From contig JAQXTH010000034.1 in the NCBI GenBank assembly GCA_029219385.1, forward strand, positions 90,193 to 154,192: DNA of 64,000 nt, in the 5' to 3' direction. This document shows positions 47,840 through 57,423 of the stretch, one piece after another; positions within the stretch are counted from its first letter, which is position 1, and the number at the start of each line of letters is the position of its first letter. This DNA comes from Prevotellaceae bacterium. Its GTDB lineage: Bacteria; Bacteroidota; Bacteroidia; Bacteroidales; Bacteroidaceae. The notes beneath the pieces are model-generated. The model was not told where the DNA came from. It saw nothing but the letters and a program-made list of their open reading frames with translations, and made no database searches. The position numbers and the translations under genes are program-made.

Positions 47840-49597
47840 ATGAACACACGGCATTCCACAACCAATCATAGCACAATTTCACGCCTCGCTGATTTTTTTC
47901 TGTTGCCGGCAAAACACTGCAAGACTTTTTTTGTGGTAGGCATATTGGCGTGGATATTGGTGTTTGAACTCACCAACTGGACTTCTGACAGTTTGTGGGT
48001 GTGGTTGCCGGCATTGGTGGGCGACCTTTATGTCTTGACGCTCATTGTGTGTTTGCTGCCACGCAAATGGCGCGGTGTGACTCTCTTGTTGTTTTATCTG
48101 ATTGTCTATATCAGTGGTTTCACGGAAACATATATATATCAACGCTATTATTGCCACATCACTCCCCAGACTCTCGCCATGCTCACCGAGACTACACCCG
48201 AAGAGACGCGTGGTTTTCTCAATTTGTGCATATCGTCATCGAAATTTTGGCAGACACTGGCGTGGTGGGGTGGATTGTTGGTTTTTCACATTGCCATACA
48301 GATTTTTTGTCGCAAGATAAGACTTCAAGAGTGGGTAGAGAGGAGCCTCACGGTTGTCGTGGCCTTATGTCTCATAAAATGGGTGCCCACACAAATTGAG
48401 ATAGGTCGTTTTCTCAGTCTCGACCAAACTGCCAAGGCAGAGCGCATTAACTACTCTGTGTTTCATTCTACGCAATGGCGAATGGTTTATGCTCTGAAAT
48501 TTGACCGGCTCACACAATGCGAAATGCAAACCCTTGCCCATAACATGAAACAGATCTCTGTGGGCGAGAGCAAAAATGGTGTTCCATATATAGTTTTGGT
48601 GGTGGGCGAGAGCCACAACAAACACCATTCGGCTGTTTATGGATATGCTTTGCCCACCACGCCTTTTCAATGCGAAATGGTGGAAGGGGGCAACATGGTG
48701 GCCATGAGCAATGCCGTGACACCGTGGAATGTCACCTCGATGGTTTTCAAACAAATGTTTTCCACTCGCTCGAGCGACGAAAAGGCTCCGTGGACCGACG
48801 GCGTTCTCTTTCCCGCCATATTGCGCAAGGGTGGCTATCGCGTGTCGTTTTTCAGCAATCAGTTCTACAAGTCAAATCGCCAGACCACAGCCGATTACAA
48901 CGGTTCGTTTTTTCTCAACAAACAGCCGTTTGACAGCCTGTGTTTTGACTCGCGAAACACAAAACACTATCTCTACGACATGGGACTGTTGAGAGAGATA
49001 CCCAAAGACCCTTTGCCCGAAAAGCAGTTTATTATCCTCCACCTGCTCGGGCAACATCAGCCCTACGCCGACAGAATACCAAAAAATCAAGGCGTGTTTA
49101 AGGTCGACGACATCAAACGCCGCGACCTCACTCGCGAAGAGAGGCAGATTGTTGCCGACTACGACAATGCCACTCTCATAAACGATCGTGTGTTGCAGAA
49201 AGTATATCAACGCTTTGCCGACAAAAAAGCCGTGATAATCTATGTTGCCGACCACGGCGAAGAGGTCTACGACGGCAACATCAAGATGTTTGGTCGCAAC
49301 CACAGCGCGCAGCCCTCGCCACAGATAATGCACGCCGAGTTTGAGGTGCCGCTCGAATTTTTCGTAACTCCTTTGCTTAAAAAAGATTCTCCGCAACTCA
49401 TCGCTGCCCTGCGCGAGGCACAGGAAAAACCCTGCTCGATTGACGACCTGCCACACACAATAATCCGTCTGGCCGGAATCGACTGCAAATACTATAATCC
49501 TCAACGCGATATTCTCTCACCAAAATTCAAGAAACGCCCGCGCAAGGTGAAAAACCTCAATCTCACCTACGACGATATAATAAACCAAAAGAAATAA
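47840..49597 (+). CDS. Phosphoethanolamine transferase (EptA-like sulfatase fold)
   Basis: VLVVGESHNKHHSAVYGYALPTTPF; nucleophile-region AVTPWNVTSMVFKQMFSTRS; VIIYVADHGEEVYDG. Confidence 0.85.
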   Translation: MNTRHSTTNHSTISRLADFFLLPAKHCKTFFVVGILAWILVFELTNWTSDSLWVWLPALVGDLYVLTLIVCLLPRKWRGVTLLLFYLIVYISGFTETYIYQRYYCHITPQTLAMLTETTPEETRGFLNLCISSSKFWQTLAWWGGLLVFHIAIQIFCRKIRLQEWVERSLTVVVALCLIKWVPTQIEIGRFLSLDQTAKAERINYSVFHSTQWRMVYALKFDRLTQCEMQTLAHNMKQISVGESKNGVPYIVLVVGESHNKHHSAVYGYALPTTPFQCEMVEGGNMVAMSNAVTPWNVTSMVFKQMFSTRSSDEKAPWTDGVLFPAILRKGGYRVSFFSNQFYKSNRQTTADYNGSFFLNKQPFDSLCFDSRNTKHYLYDMGLLREIPKDPLPEKQFIILHLLGQHQPYADRIPKNQGVFKVDDIKRRDLTREERQIVADYDNATLINDRVLQKVYQRFADKKAVIIYVADHGEEVYDGNIKMFGRNHSAQPSPQIMHAEFEVPLEFFVTPLLKKDSPQLIAALREAQEKPCSIDDLPHTIIRLAGIDCKYYNPQRDILSPKFKKRPRKVKNLNLTYDDIINQKK

Positions 49598-50700
49598 TGT
49601 CAAGACAAACCGTTCAATTGCTCAAAGGTATCGGCATAATGCTCATTATCGCCCACAACTATACGCACTGGCTGCCCGAGTGTGTGGACGAAAACGAATA
49701 TACCTTCAGCGTTGAGCGCATCAACAAATTGGTTTTATATCTGGAGCAGGGGGGACCCCATGTGTTGCTCAATATCATGAGTCATTTCGGCCACTATGGC
49801 GTGGCGATATTTTTGTTTGTGAGTGGCTATGGACTGACAAAGAAATATGAACGCCCCGGCGAGGAAAGGCCAAAATTCTTTGCCTTTATATTCAGACACG
49901 CCGTGAAGTTGTGGAAACTCATGATACCGGCCGTGTTGATATTTCTGGCAATAGAGATGTATCGTGGCACATGGAACCGCCCCCTCGATCGTCTTTTGCC
50001 GCTGTTGGGTTTTTATAGCAACCTGCAGGTGAAGCGCGATTTGATATTGGGGCCGTGGTGGTGGTTTGGACTGATGATGCAACTCTATGTGGTGTGGCGC
50101 ATTTTTATTTGTGGCCGGGGCAAAAAGATGCTCTATGCGGTCATCGCTCTGTGTCTGATTGCTCAAATTGCAGTCACCTGGATTGAGCGTGGCAATCTTG
50201 TTTCGACCGACACAACGGTGTGTTATCTTCATTATAATTTCCCCTGCTCCATGTTGGCTTTTGGTCTCGGCGTGGCCCATTCGCGCTATGATTTGGAGTG
50301 GCTGCGCGGGCGTTGGTCACCGTTTGTGGGCACAGTAATCTTGATTGTCGGAGCGTTTAACGCCGGAATATGGTGCATCAGTTCGGTGGGCATTCTGATG
50401 ATTGTGATAGCTCTTTTCGGTAATGAGTCAAAGCCTTCGCCTGTTGTCGACAATACATATAGTATCTCATGGCGTCACGTCTTTTCCTTTCTCGGCACAA
50501 TCTCACCCTGGCTCTTCGCTCTTCACCCCATTGTGAGAGCCTATACCATAAAGATTGCCATGCGCGACGGCATTTACCATGTCTACCTTTCGCTTCTGAT
50601 ATATTTTGGCGCGACCATATTGTCAGCATGGCTGTTTAGCATTGCCACAAACAAAAAATCGCTTTCTCCACACAATAAAAAGCACCTGTTTCAGTTATGA
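49597..50700 (+). CDS. Membrane acyltransferase (OafA/acyltransferase-3 like)
   Basis: QLLKGIGIMLIIAHNYTHW...FGHYGVAIFLFVSGYGLTKKY. Confidence 0.8.
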   Translation: MSRQTVQLLKGIGIMLIIAHNYTHWLPECVDENEYTFSVERINKLVLYLEQGGPHVLLNIMSHFGHYGVAIFLFVSGYGLTKKYERPGEERPKFFAFIFRHAVKLWKLMIPAVLIFLAIEMYRGTWNRPLDRLLPLLGFYSNLQVKRDLILGPWWWFGLMMQLYVVWRIFICGRGKKMLYAVIALCLIAQIAVTWIERGNLVSTDTTVCYLHYNFPCSMLAFGLGVAHSRYDLEWLRGRWSPFVGTVILIVGAFNAGIWCISSVGILMIVIALFGNESKPSPVVDNTYSISWRHVFSFLGTISPWLFALHPIVRAYTIKIAMRDGIYHVYLSLLIYFGATILSAWLFSIATNKKSLSPHNKKHLFQL

Positions 50701-51671
50701 GTTATAGACTTTTTATGAAAATTGCAATACACGACATATTTAAGACACTCATTGTCGGTGTGACCCTTTGTTGCACGACAATCTTTGCCAAGGCTCAATA
50801 CGACCCCGCATTCACACATTTTTGGATGGTAGAGAGCCAATACAATCCTGCGGCAGTGGGCAACAGCAACCTGCTCAGGGCAGTGGGTGCATACAACGCC
50901 CAACTCACAGGCTATGAAAACTCGCCCAACACCATGTTGGCTTCGGTTGATTTGCCCATGTTTTTTGTGGGGCCGCAACATGGCATGGGGGCATATTTCA
51001 TGAACGACGAGGCCGGCTTTTTCTCAATGAAGACCATCGCTTTGCAATATGCACACCATCGCAAATTGTTTGGTGGCACAATAAGCATTGGTGTTGAGGC
51101 CGATTTGCTCAACGAGAGTTTTGATGGCTCGAAACTTGACCTCGACGAGTCGGGCGACCAAGCGTTTGCCAACGGTTCGGTGACCGGTTCCAAATTTGAT
51201 GCCTCTATAGGATTGTCTTATTGTTGGCGCGACCTCAGGGTGTCGCTGTCGGCAAAACATCTCACTGCTCCCACCATTCTATTGGGCGAGACAAACGAAA
51301 TAAGCGTTAAACGAGCATATTATTTTACCGCAGGATACAATATCCCACTTAAAAATCCGTTATTCAGCATACACCCCGATGTCTTTTGGATGTATGACGG
51401 TGTAGACCACAAAGGATATATTCACGCTCGTTTGCAATACGACAACGACGGAAAAATGTTGTTTGGAGGACTGAGCTACAGCCCTTCAACTTCGGTGGCT
51501 TTGATAGCGGGCGGCAAATTCCACGGTGTGGTGTTGAGTTATTCCTATGAGGCATTCACCTCGGGCGTTGGTTTTGGCAACGGAAACCACGAAATCATTC
51601 TTTCCTACCAAACCCCGCTAAACATATATAAGAAAGGGCGCAACCGCCACAAAAGCGTGCGCCTGCTCTGA
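50697..51671 (+). CDS. porP: PorP/SprF-family type IX secretion system membrane protein
   Basis: AQYDPAFTHFWMVESQYNPAAVGNSN...; position directly upstream of gldK. Confidence 0.88.
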   Translation: MSYRLFMKIAIHDIFKTLIVGVTLCCTTIFAKAQYDPAFTHFWMVESQYNPAAVGNSNLLRAVGAYNAQLTGYENSPNTMLASVDLPMFFVGPQHGMGAYFMNDEAGFFSMKTIALQYAHHRKLFGGTISIGVEADLLNESFDGSKLDLDESGDQAFANGSVTGSKFDASIGLSYCWRDLRVSLSAKHLTAPTILLGETNEISVKRAYYFTAGYNIPLKNPLFSIHPDVFWMYDGVDHKGYIHARLQYDNDGKMLFGGLSYSPSTSVALIAGGKFHGVVLSYSYEAFTSGVGFGNGNHEIILSYQTPLNIYKKGRNRHKSVRLL

Positions 51672-51716
51672 CAACAGCAAATATAAAAATCACAACAAAA
51701 ACAGAGTTCTATAAAT

Positions 51717-53219
51717 ATGAAAAAACTTAGAAACATTACAATCGGCATAGTGAGCCTCATGGTTCTCAGTTCTTGCTTTGGCGGCGGAGGTCTGCAACAG
51801 GGAGGCGAAGTGACCGGAGTGCCGGGCAAAGCCTTTGTAGAGCCTACCCCATATGGCATGATAAAGGTTGAAAAGGGTTTTCTGAAAGTCGGATTGTCTG
51901 AAAACGACACTCTTTGGGGAGCCGATGTGCCAAGCAAGGAAATATCGGTAGACGGATTTTGGATGGACCAAAAGGAAATCACCAACTCGCAATATCGCCA
52001 ATTTGTGATGTGGGTGCGCGACTCCATCATACGCGAACGTCTTGCCGACCCCAACTATGGCGGCGACGAGGCATATAAGATACAAGAAGACAAAGAAGGC
52101 AATCCGCTCGACAAGCCTTATCTCGATTGGACACGGCGCATTCCCTATAAAAACCTCACCGAGGCTGAAGAATTGGCCATCAACTCTGTCTATACCATCC
52201 ACCCTGTGACAGGAGAGAAAATGCTCGATGCCTCGCAGATGAACTATCGCTATGAAATCTATGACTATCAGAAGGCCTCAATGCGCAAATATCGTCTTAA
52301 TCCGGCCGAGCGCAACCTCAACACCGATGTCAAGACCGACCCCAACGAGGTGATTATGATTTCCAAAGACACGGCCTATATCGACGACGACGGCAACATT
52401 GTGAGACAGACCATCACCCGTCCGCTCACTTCATACTATGATTTTCTCAATACCTATATTGTAAATATCTATCCCGACACCACCTGCTGGATCAACGATT
52501 TTGCCAATGCCAACAATGAGAAATATACAAAACTCTATTTCTCGTCGACCGACTACAACGACTATCCCGTTGTGGGAGTGACCTGGGAACAGGCCACCGC
52601 TTTTTGTGCTTGGCGCACGGAATATCTTCTCAAAGGTTTGGGCAAAGAGGCTCGTCAGTTGCAACGCTACCGCCTGCCCACCGAGATTGAATGGGAGTAT
52701 GCCGCCCGCGGAAAAGAGGGCAATCCTTTCCCATGGACCGACTCGACAATGGTAAACGAAAAAGGCTGCTATTATGCCAACTTCAAGCCCGACCGTGGCA
52801 ACTATACACAAGACGGCAACCTCATCACATCGCGCTGTGGCATTTATGGAGCCAACTCCAACGGTCTCTATGACATGGCGGGCAACGTGGCCGAATGGAC
52901 CTCTACGGTTTATACTCAGGCCGGAGTGCAGATGATGAGCGACCTCAACCCCGAACTCACCTACAAGGCAGCACAAGAAGACCCCTACTTCTTGAAACAA
53001 AAAGTGGTGAGAGGCGGTTCGTGGAAAGACCCCGAGTCGATGATACGCTCTGCTTGGAGACAAAAGGAATATCAGAATCAACCGCGCTCGTTCATAGGCT
53101 TCCGCTGCGTGCGTTCGCTCGCTTCGACAAGCAACTCACGCGCCACCAAAGCCGGCAACACAAAGAGTGGAGGCGGTTCTTCATCGCCACGTCTCTCTGT
53201 TCGCAAAGCAAGAAGATAA
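51717..53219 (+). CDS. gldK: Type IX secretion lipoprotein GldK/PorK
   Basis: Lipobox VLSSCFGGGG; formylglycine-generating-enzyme-like fold RLPTEIEWEYAARG, GLYDMAGNVAEWT, RGGSWKD, FIGFRCVR. Confidence 0.93.
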   Translation: MKKLRNITIGIVSLMVLSSCFGGGGLQQGGEVTGVPGKAFVEPTPYGMIKVEKGFLKVGLSENDTLWGADVPSKEISVDGFWMDQKEITNSQYRQFVMWVRDSIIRERLADPNYGGDEAYKIQEDKEGNPLDKPYLDWTRRIPYKNLTEAEELAINSVYTIHPVTGEKMLDASQMNYRYEIYDYQKASMRKYRLNPAERNLNTDVKTDPNEVIMISKDTAYIDDDGNIVRQTITRPLTSYYDFLNTYIVNIYPDTTCWINDFANANNEKYTKLYFSSTDYNDYPVVGVTWEQATAFCAWRTEYLLKGLGKEARQLQRYRLPTEIEWEYAARGKEGNPFPWTDSTMVNEKGCYYANFKPDRGNYTQDGNLITSRCGIYGANSNGLYDMAGNVAEWTSTVYTQAGVQMMSDLNPELTYKAAQEDPYFLKQKVVRGGSWKDPESMIRSAWRQKEYQNQPRSFIGFRCVRSLASTSNSRATKAGNTKSGGGSSSPRLSVRKARR

Positions 53220-53267
53220 CAAACTCATCATATACAAGCAACCTACAAAAAAAAACACTGACATATC

Positions 53268-54119
53268 ATGAATATAGTTGTAATTCTGCAACGCTGGATG
53301 GACAGCAAGGCAGGCCAGACTTTTCTTAACTACGCATATAGCTGGGGCGCGTCAATCGTTATTCTCGGCACACTGTTTAAACTCACCCACCTGCCGGGAG
53401 CCAACCTGATGCTATTTATCGGTATGGGCACCGAGGTCGTGGTGTTTTTCCTTTCGGCATTCGATCGCCCCTTTGAGAAGTCATCAGAAACAGAAACTTC
53501 TGTTGCAACCACAACAGCAAATAGTGCTACCGAAGAGTGTGTTGACGACAATACCGAAACATCTGAGCCGACTCATGGCGGCGGCACAGTTATTGGCGGT
53601 GGCGGCACCATCGTTATAGGCGGAGGTATCAACAACGCTGTCTCGGGCGAAGCAATACAACAGCCCGGTGTCTTCACACCCTCAGAAGGGTTGCAGGCCG
53701 CAGCGAGCGGACAGGGTATCGACTCGACCAACCTGCTCGACATTATTCGTCTTGCTAACGAGGAATTGCTGCAGCGCGCCCAAGCCTCGCTCACTCCCGA
53801 AATGGAAGAGGCCTCTAAACAATATGTCGAAAAACTGCAGTTGCTCACCGAAACGCTCGACCGCGTAGAGAAACAGTCGGCACGCCTCACTACCGACAGT
53901 GAGGAGATGACCAACCTCAACCGCACACTCACCGGCATTAACACCGTCTATGAACTGCAACTCAAGAGCGTGAGCCAGCAAATAGGCACCATCGACTCCA
54001 TCAATGAGCAAACGCGCAAGATGGCAGCACAAATCGAAGAACTTAACGGCGTTTACTCACGCATGATTAAAGCACTCACCGTAAATATGAAAAATGCCGC
54101 CACATCAATGGGCGACTGA
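53268..54119 (+). CDS. gldL: Type IX secretion/gliding inner-membrane protein GldL/PorL
   Basis: SKAGQTFLNYAYSWGASIVILGTLFKLTHLPGANLMLFIGMGTEVVVFFLSAFDRP. Confidence 0.93.
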   Translation: MNIVVILQRWMDSKAGQTFLNYAYSWGASIVILGTLFKLTHLPGANLMLFIGMGTEVVVFFLSAFDRPFEKSSETETSVATTTANSATEECVDDNTETSEPTHGGGTVIGGGGTIVIGGGINNAVSGEAIQQPGVFTPSEGLQAAASGQGIDSTNLLDIIRLANEELLQRAQASLTPEMEEASKQYVEKLQLLTETLDRVEKQSARLTTDSEEMTNLNRTLTGINTVYELQLKSVSQQIGTIDSINEQTRKMAAQIEELNGVYSRMIKALTVNMKNAATSMGD

Positions 54120-54136
54120 TCTCACAACTGCTTAAC

Positions 54137-55711
54137 ATGGCAATCAAGAAGAAAATAATATCACCCCGCCAGAAGATGATCAACCTCATGTATGTGGTGT
54201 TGATGGCAATGCTGGCGCTCAATGTGTCAAACGACGTGCTCAAAGGTCTGCAACTTGTCAGCGACAGCCTCAAACGCTCGTCGGAAAACGCAGAGTCGGA
54301 AATTAAGGCCCTCTACGACAGTTTTGCCGAACAGATGAGCAAAAATCCGTCGAAGGTGAAGCCCTGGTATGACAAAGCTCAGGAAATAAGAAAACGAAGC
54401 GACGAGATCTTCAACTTCGCGCAACAAATGAAAATCGCCATTGCCCGCGAAGCCGACGGCAAAGACGCCAATCCGGATAATCTTGTCAACAAAGAAGACC
54501 TCGAGGCTGCACAACAGATTATGCTCGCTCCGGGTCGGGGAAACGGAAAAAAACTTTATGAGATGATTAACAGCTATCGCGACTTCATGGTGAGACTCAC
54601 TCCCGACAAGCGACAAATAGCTATTATCTCGTCAAATCTATCAACCGAGATTCCAAAAAACCAAGCCACTCCGGGCAAAAATTGGCAGCAGTATATGTTT
54701 GAGACCATGCCTGCCATTGCTGCCACCACAATGCTCACCAAACTTCAGACCGACGTGCGCCAGGCCGAGAGCGAAGTGTTGCGCGAACTCATCACCAACA
54801 TCGACATAAAGGACATTCGCGTGAACGAACTTGCTGCATATTGCTTGCCCGAAGCCACCACGCTGTTTCCGGGCGACGAGTTTCGCAGCCGTATCTTCAT
54901 GGCTGCCATTGACACCACCCAACGTCCCGAGATATATGTGAACGGCAACAAGATAAATCCCAACGGCACATACAACTTTCGCGTGGGCGGTCCCGGCGAA
55001 TATTCTTTTAAAGGATATATCACCATGCCCAATGCAGCCGGCGACGTGATACGCCGTGAGTTCATACAGAAATACAACGTCATTATGCCACCCTCGGGAG
55101 CCACTGTTGCCGCCGACATGATGAATGTGTTGTATGCCGGCTATAACAACCCCGTCTCTGTGTCGGCCAGCGGTATTTCGCCCGACAAAATCAGTTTGAG
55201 CATCAATGGTGGCACGCTCACACCCAATGGTGGCAACGGCCACTATATAGCACGCCCTACAGCGGTGGGGCAGGATGTCACTTTCAACGTGACGGGCATT
55301 GTGAACGGAAAATCACAACAGATGGGAGCATTCACATTCAAAGTGCGCAAACTGCCCGACCCGACTGCCTTTATTCCATATAAAGACGACAAAGGAAACG
55401 AAATACACTTTATGGGCGGACGCACCTTCCCCAAGACGACCCTGCTCCGCACTGAAGGCATAGGAGCCGCCATTGACGACGGATTGCTCAACATCTCGTT
55501 TCAGGTGATAAGTTTTGAAACAACATTCTTCGACAACATGGGTAATGCAATTCCCGAAAAATCGGCAGGAGCGAAATTCTCCGATCGCCAGCGCGAGATG
55601 TTTCGCAGGTTGTCGGCAGGCAAACGGTTCTATATCAACCGCGTGAAAGCACTCGGCCCCGACGGTATACAACGCGACCTGCCACAAGCCCTTGAAGTAA
55701 TCGTGAGATAA
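54137..55711 (+). CDS. gldM: Type IX secretion/gliding protein GldM/PorM
   Basis: SPRQKMINLMYVVLMAMLALNVSNDVLKGL; gene order. Confidence 0.93.
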   Translation: MAIKKKIISPRQKMINLMYVVLMAMLALNVSNDVLKGLQLVSDSLKRSSENAESEIKALYDSFAEQMSKNPSKVKPWYDKAQEIRKRSDEIFNFAQQMKIAIAREADGKDANPDNLVNKEDLEAAQQIMLAPGRGNGKKLYEMINSYRDFMVRLTPDKRQIAIISSNLSTEIPKNQATPGKNWQQYMFETMPAIAATTMLTKLQTDVRQAESEVLRELITNIDIKDIRVNELAAYCLPEATTLFPGDEFRSRIFMAAIDTTQRPEIYVNGNKINPNGTYNFRVGGPGEYSFKGYITMPNAAGDVIRREFIQKYNVIMPPSGATVAADMMNVLYAGYNNPVSVSASGISPDKISLSINGGTLTPNGGNGHYIARPTAVGQDVTFNVTGIVNGKSQQMGAFTFKVRKLPDPTAFIPYKDDKGNEIHFMGGRTFPKTTLLRTEGIGAAIDDGLLNISFQVISFETTFFDNMGNAIPEKSAGAKFSDRQREMFRRLSAGKRFYINRVKALGPDGIQRDLPQALEVIVR

Positions 55712-55752
55712 TAAAACAACAGATATAAACAACCATACACAATCATACAGTC

Positions 55753-56850
55753 ATGAAACGCACCTTAATCATATTTTCGCTCACAATCATGTCGCTGGGC
55801 ATGGTGGCGCAACCACCCGCACGCTTGCGTCAACAGGCTGCCTCACAAGACACCAAAAGCAAAACGCAAAGCCCCACAACAACCCTTAGCGAACGAGCAG
55901 CCCTCGAATTTCCCACAAGTGGAGCTATGCCCGAAGATGTGGCATGGCGCAGAGACGTATATAAAGTGCTCGACTTGTCAAAAGACCGCAACGCAGTGCT
56001 TTATTATCCCGAAGAACCTCAGGGCGACCAAATGAACTTGTTTACCTATCTGTTTAAACTCGTGTTGCGCAAGCAGGTGAAGGCATACGAATATACTATC
56101 GACGGCAACGAGCATTTCACTGACAAAAATGCGATGAAACCTACCGTGATACTCACGCGCTTTGAAATTCCCCATGAGACAAATGGCGACAAAGTGAGGG
56201 TGGAAGATGCCGATATTCCTTCTGCTCAGGTGAAATCCTATTACATAAAGGAAACCACATTCTATGACCAAAACACAGCCCAATTCCAAACAAGGGTGAC
56301 TGCCATTTGCCCTGTGCGCAGAAACATAGGAGAATTTGGAGAATATGGTGAAGAGGCTCCCACACCTCTCTTTTGGCTCGACTATGCTGAAGTCAGCCCC
56401 TATCTCGCCAAACTCACCGTGATGAACTCCAACTATAACAATGCTTCAAAAATTTCGGCAAACGACTATTTCACACTCAATCAATATGAGGGTAAAATAT
56501 ATAAGACCGTAAACCTGCAGGGCAAAGTGTTGGCCAACTACTGCGAGACAGACTCCGACCTTGTGAAAGAGCAGACGCGCATAGAGAAGGAAATACGCAC
56601 ACTGCAAGACCACGTGTGGGGCATTGACTCCGCAAAAATAAAGGCGAAAGCCAAAGCCGACTCTATTTTGGCTGCTCAGCAGGATTCTATCGCGAAAAGT
56701 GGCAAGCCGGCTCGCACCTCACAAAAGAAACAGAGCAAAACAGAAAGTCAGTCAACGTCAAGTCGCTCGCAATTGAAACGCGAGCAGTCAAACGGCACGT
56801 CAAACAGCGCAACCAAGCCTCGTTTCTCTGCCCGCCGACAACGACACTGA
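55753..56850 (+). CDS. gldN: Type IX secretion/gliding protein GldN/PorN
   Basis: VAWRRDVYKVLDLSKDRNAVLYYPEEPQGDQMNLFTYLFKLVLRKQVKAYEY; gene order. Confidence 0.93.
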   Translation: MKRTLIIFSLTIMSLGMVAQPPARLRQQAASQDTKSKTQSPTTTLSERAALEFPTSGAMPEDVAWRRDVYKVLDLSKDRNAVLYYPEEPQGDQMNLFTYLFKLVLRKQVKAYEYTIDGNEHFTDKNAMKPTVILTRFEIPHETNGDKVRVEDADIPSAQVKSYYIKETTFYDQNTAQFQTRVTAICPVRRNIGEFGEYGEEAPTPLFWLDYAEVSPYLAKLTVMNSNYNNASKISANDYFTLNQYEGKIYKTVNLQGKVLANYCETDSDLVKEQTRIEKEIRTLQDHVWGIDSAKIKAKAKADSILAAQQDSIAKSGKPARTSQKKQSKTESQSTSSRSQLKREQSNGTSNSATKPRFSARRQRH

Positions 56851-56873
56851 TCTTCTCTTTTTATAAAGAAAAA

Positions 56874-56915
56874 GACGGCTGCGACAAATCTTTTTACAGA
56901 TATGACGCAGCCGTC
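56874..56915 (-). terminator. Terminator hairpin of the small wHTH gene
   Basis: GACGGCTGCG-loop-CGCAGCCGTC followed on the minus strand by TTTTTCTTT. Confidence 0.7.
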
Positions 56916-57019
56916 AGAGTTGATGGTGGTTGCAGTGATAACACTGCCCGAAAATAAGCAGTTGCAATCCGCTGCACGTTTAGATAAAACTAATAGGAAA
57001 TCTATCGACCGATTTGGGA

Positions 57020-57199
57020 TTATTGGGCAGGAGTCCATTTGCAGCGCACGGGAGACACAATAGTGCCCTCTTCTTTCATCTGCTTCATGGCTTTGTCTAC
57101 CTCTTTGCGGTCTATTCCGCTGAGTTCGGCAATCTTGCCGGCGTTGAGCGGTGTGCCGGCCTGCTTCATTGTTTCAAGAATTTTTTCTTTTACGTCCAT
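57020..57199 (-). CDS. Small winged-helix-like transcriptional regulator (59 aa; below the ORF-track cutoff)
   Basis: Reverse strand: [59 protein letters not shown]. Confidence 0.8.
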   Translation of the reverse strand: MDVKEKILETMKQAGTPLNAGKIAELSGIDRKEVDKAMKQMKEEGTIVSPVRCKWTPAQ

Positions 57200-57370
57200 A
57201 ATATTTGTGTTTTAAAATGATTAGTGTCAACAAATATGTTGATGAGAATGTTTTCGACAGCAAATTTAAATAATTATCTTTGATTTGCCGTGGTATTGAA
57301 CGCGCCAAAATTTTTTTATTCATAGCGAAGCGGCAAAAAGGGATTTTTCGCAAAAATGAGAGATAAAATC

Positions 57371-57400
57371 TTTTGCATTAAGCATTTTTTGCTATTTTTG
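57371..57400 (+). promoter_or_regulatory. Promoter (TTTTG...TATTTTTG) of the C10 protease gene
   Basis: -7 TATTTTTG at 57393-57400, ~24 bp before the ATG. Confidence 0.6.
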
Positions 57401-57423
57401 CACATAACACAATCCATAACATT

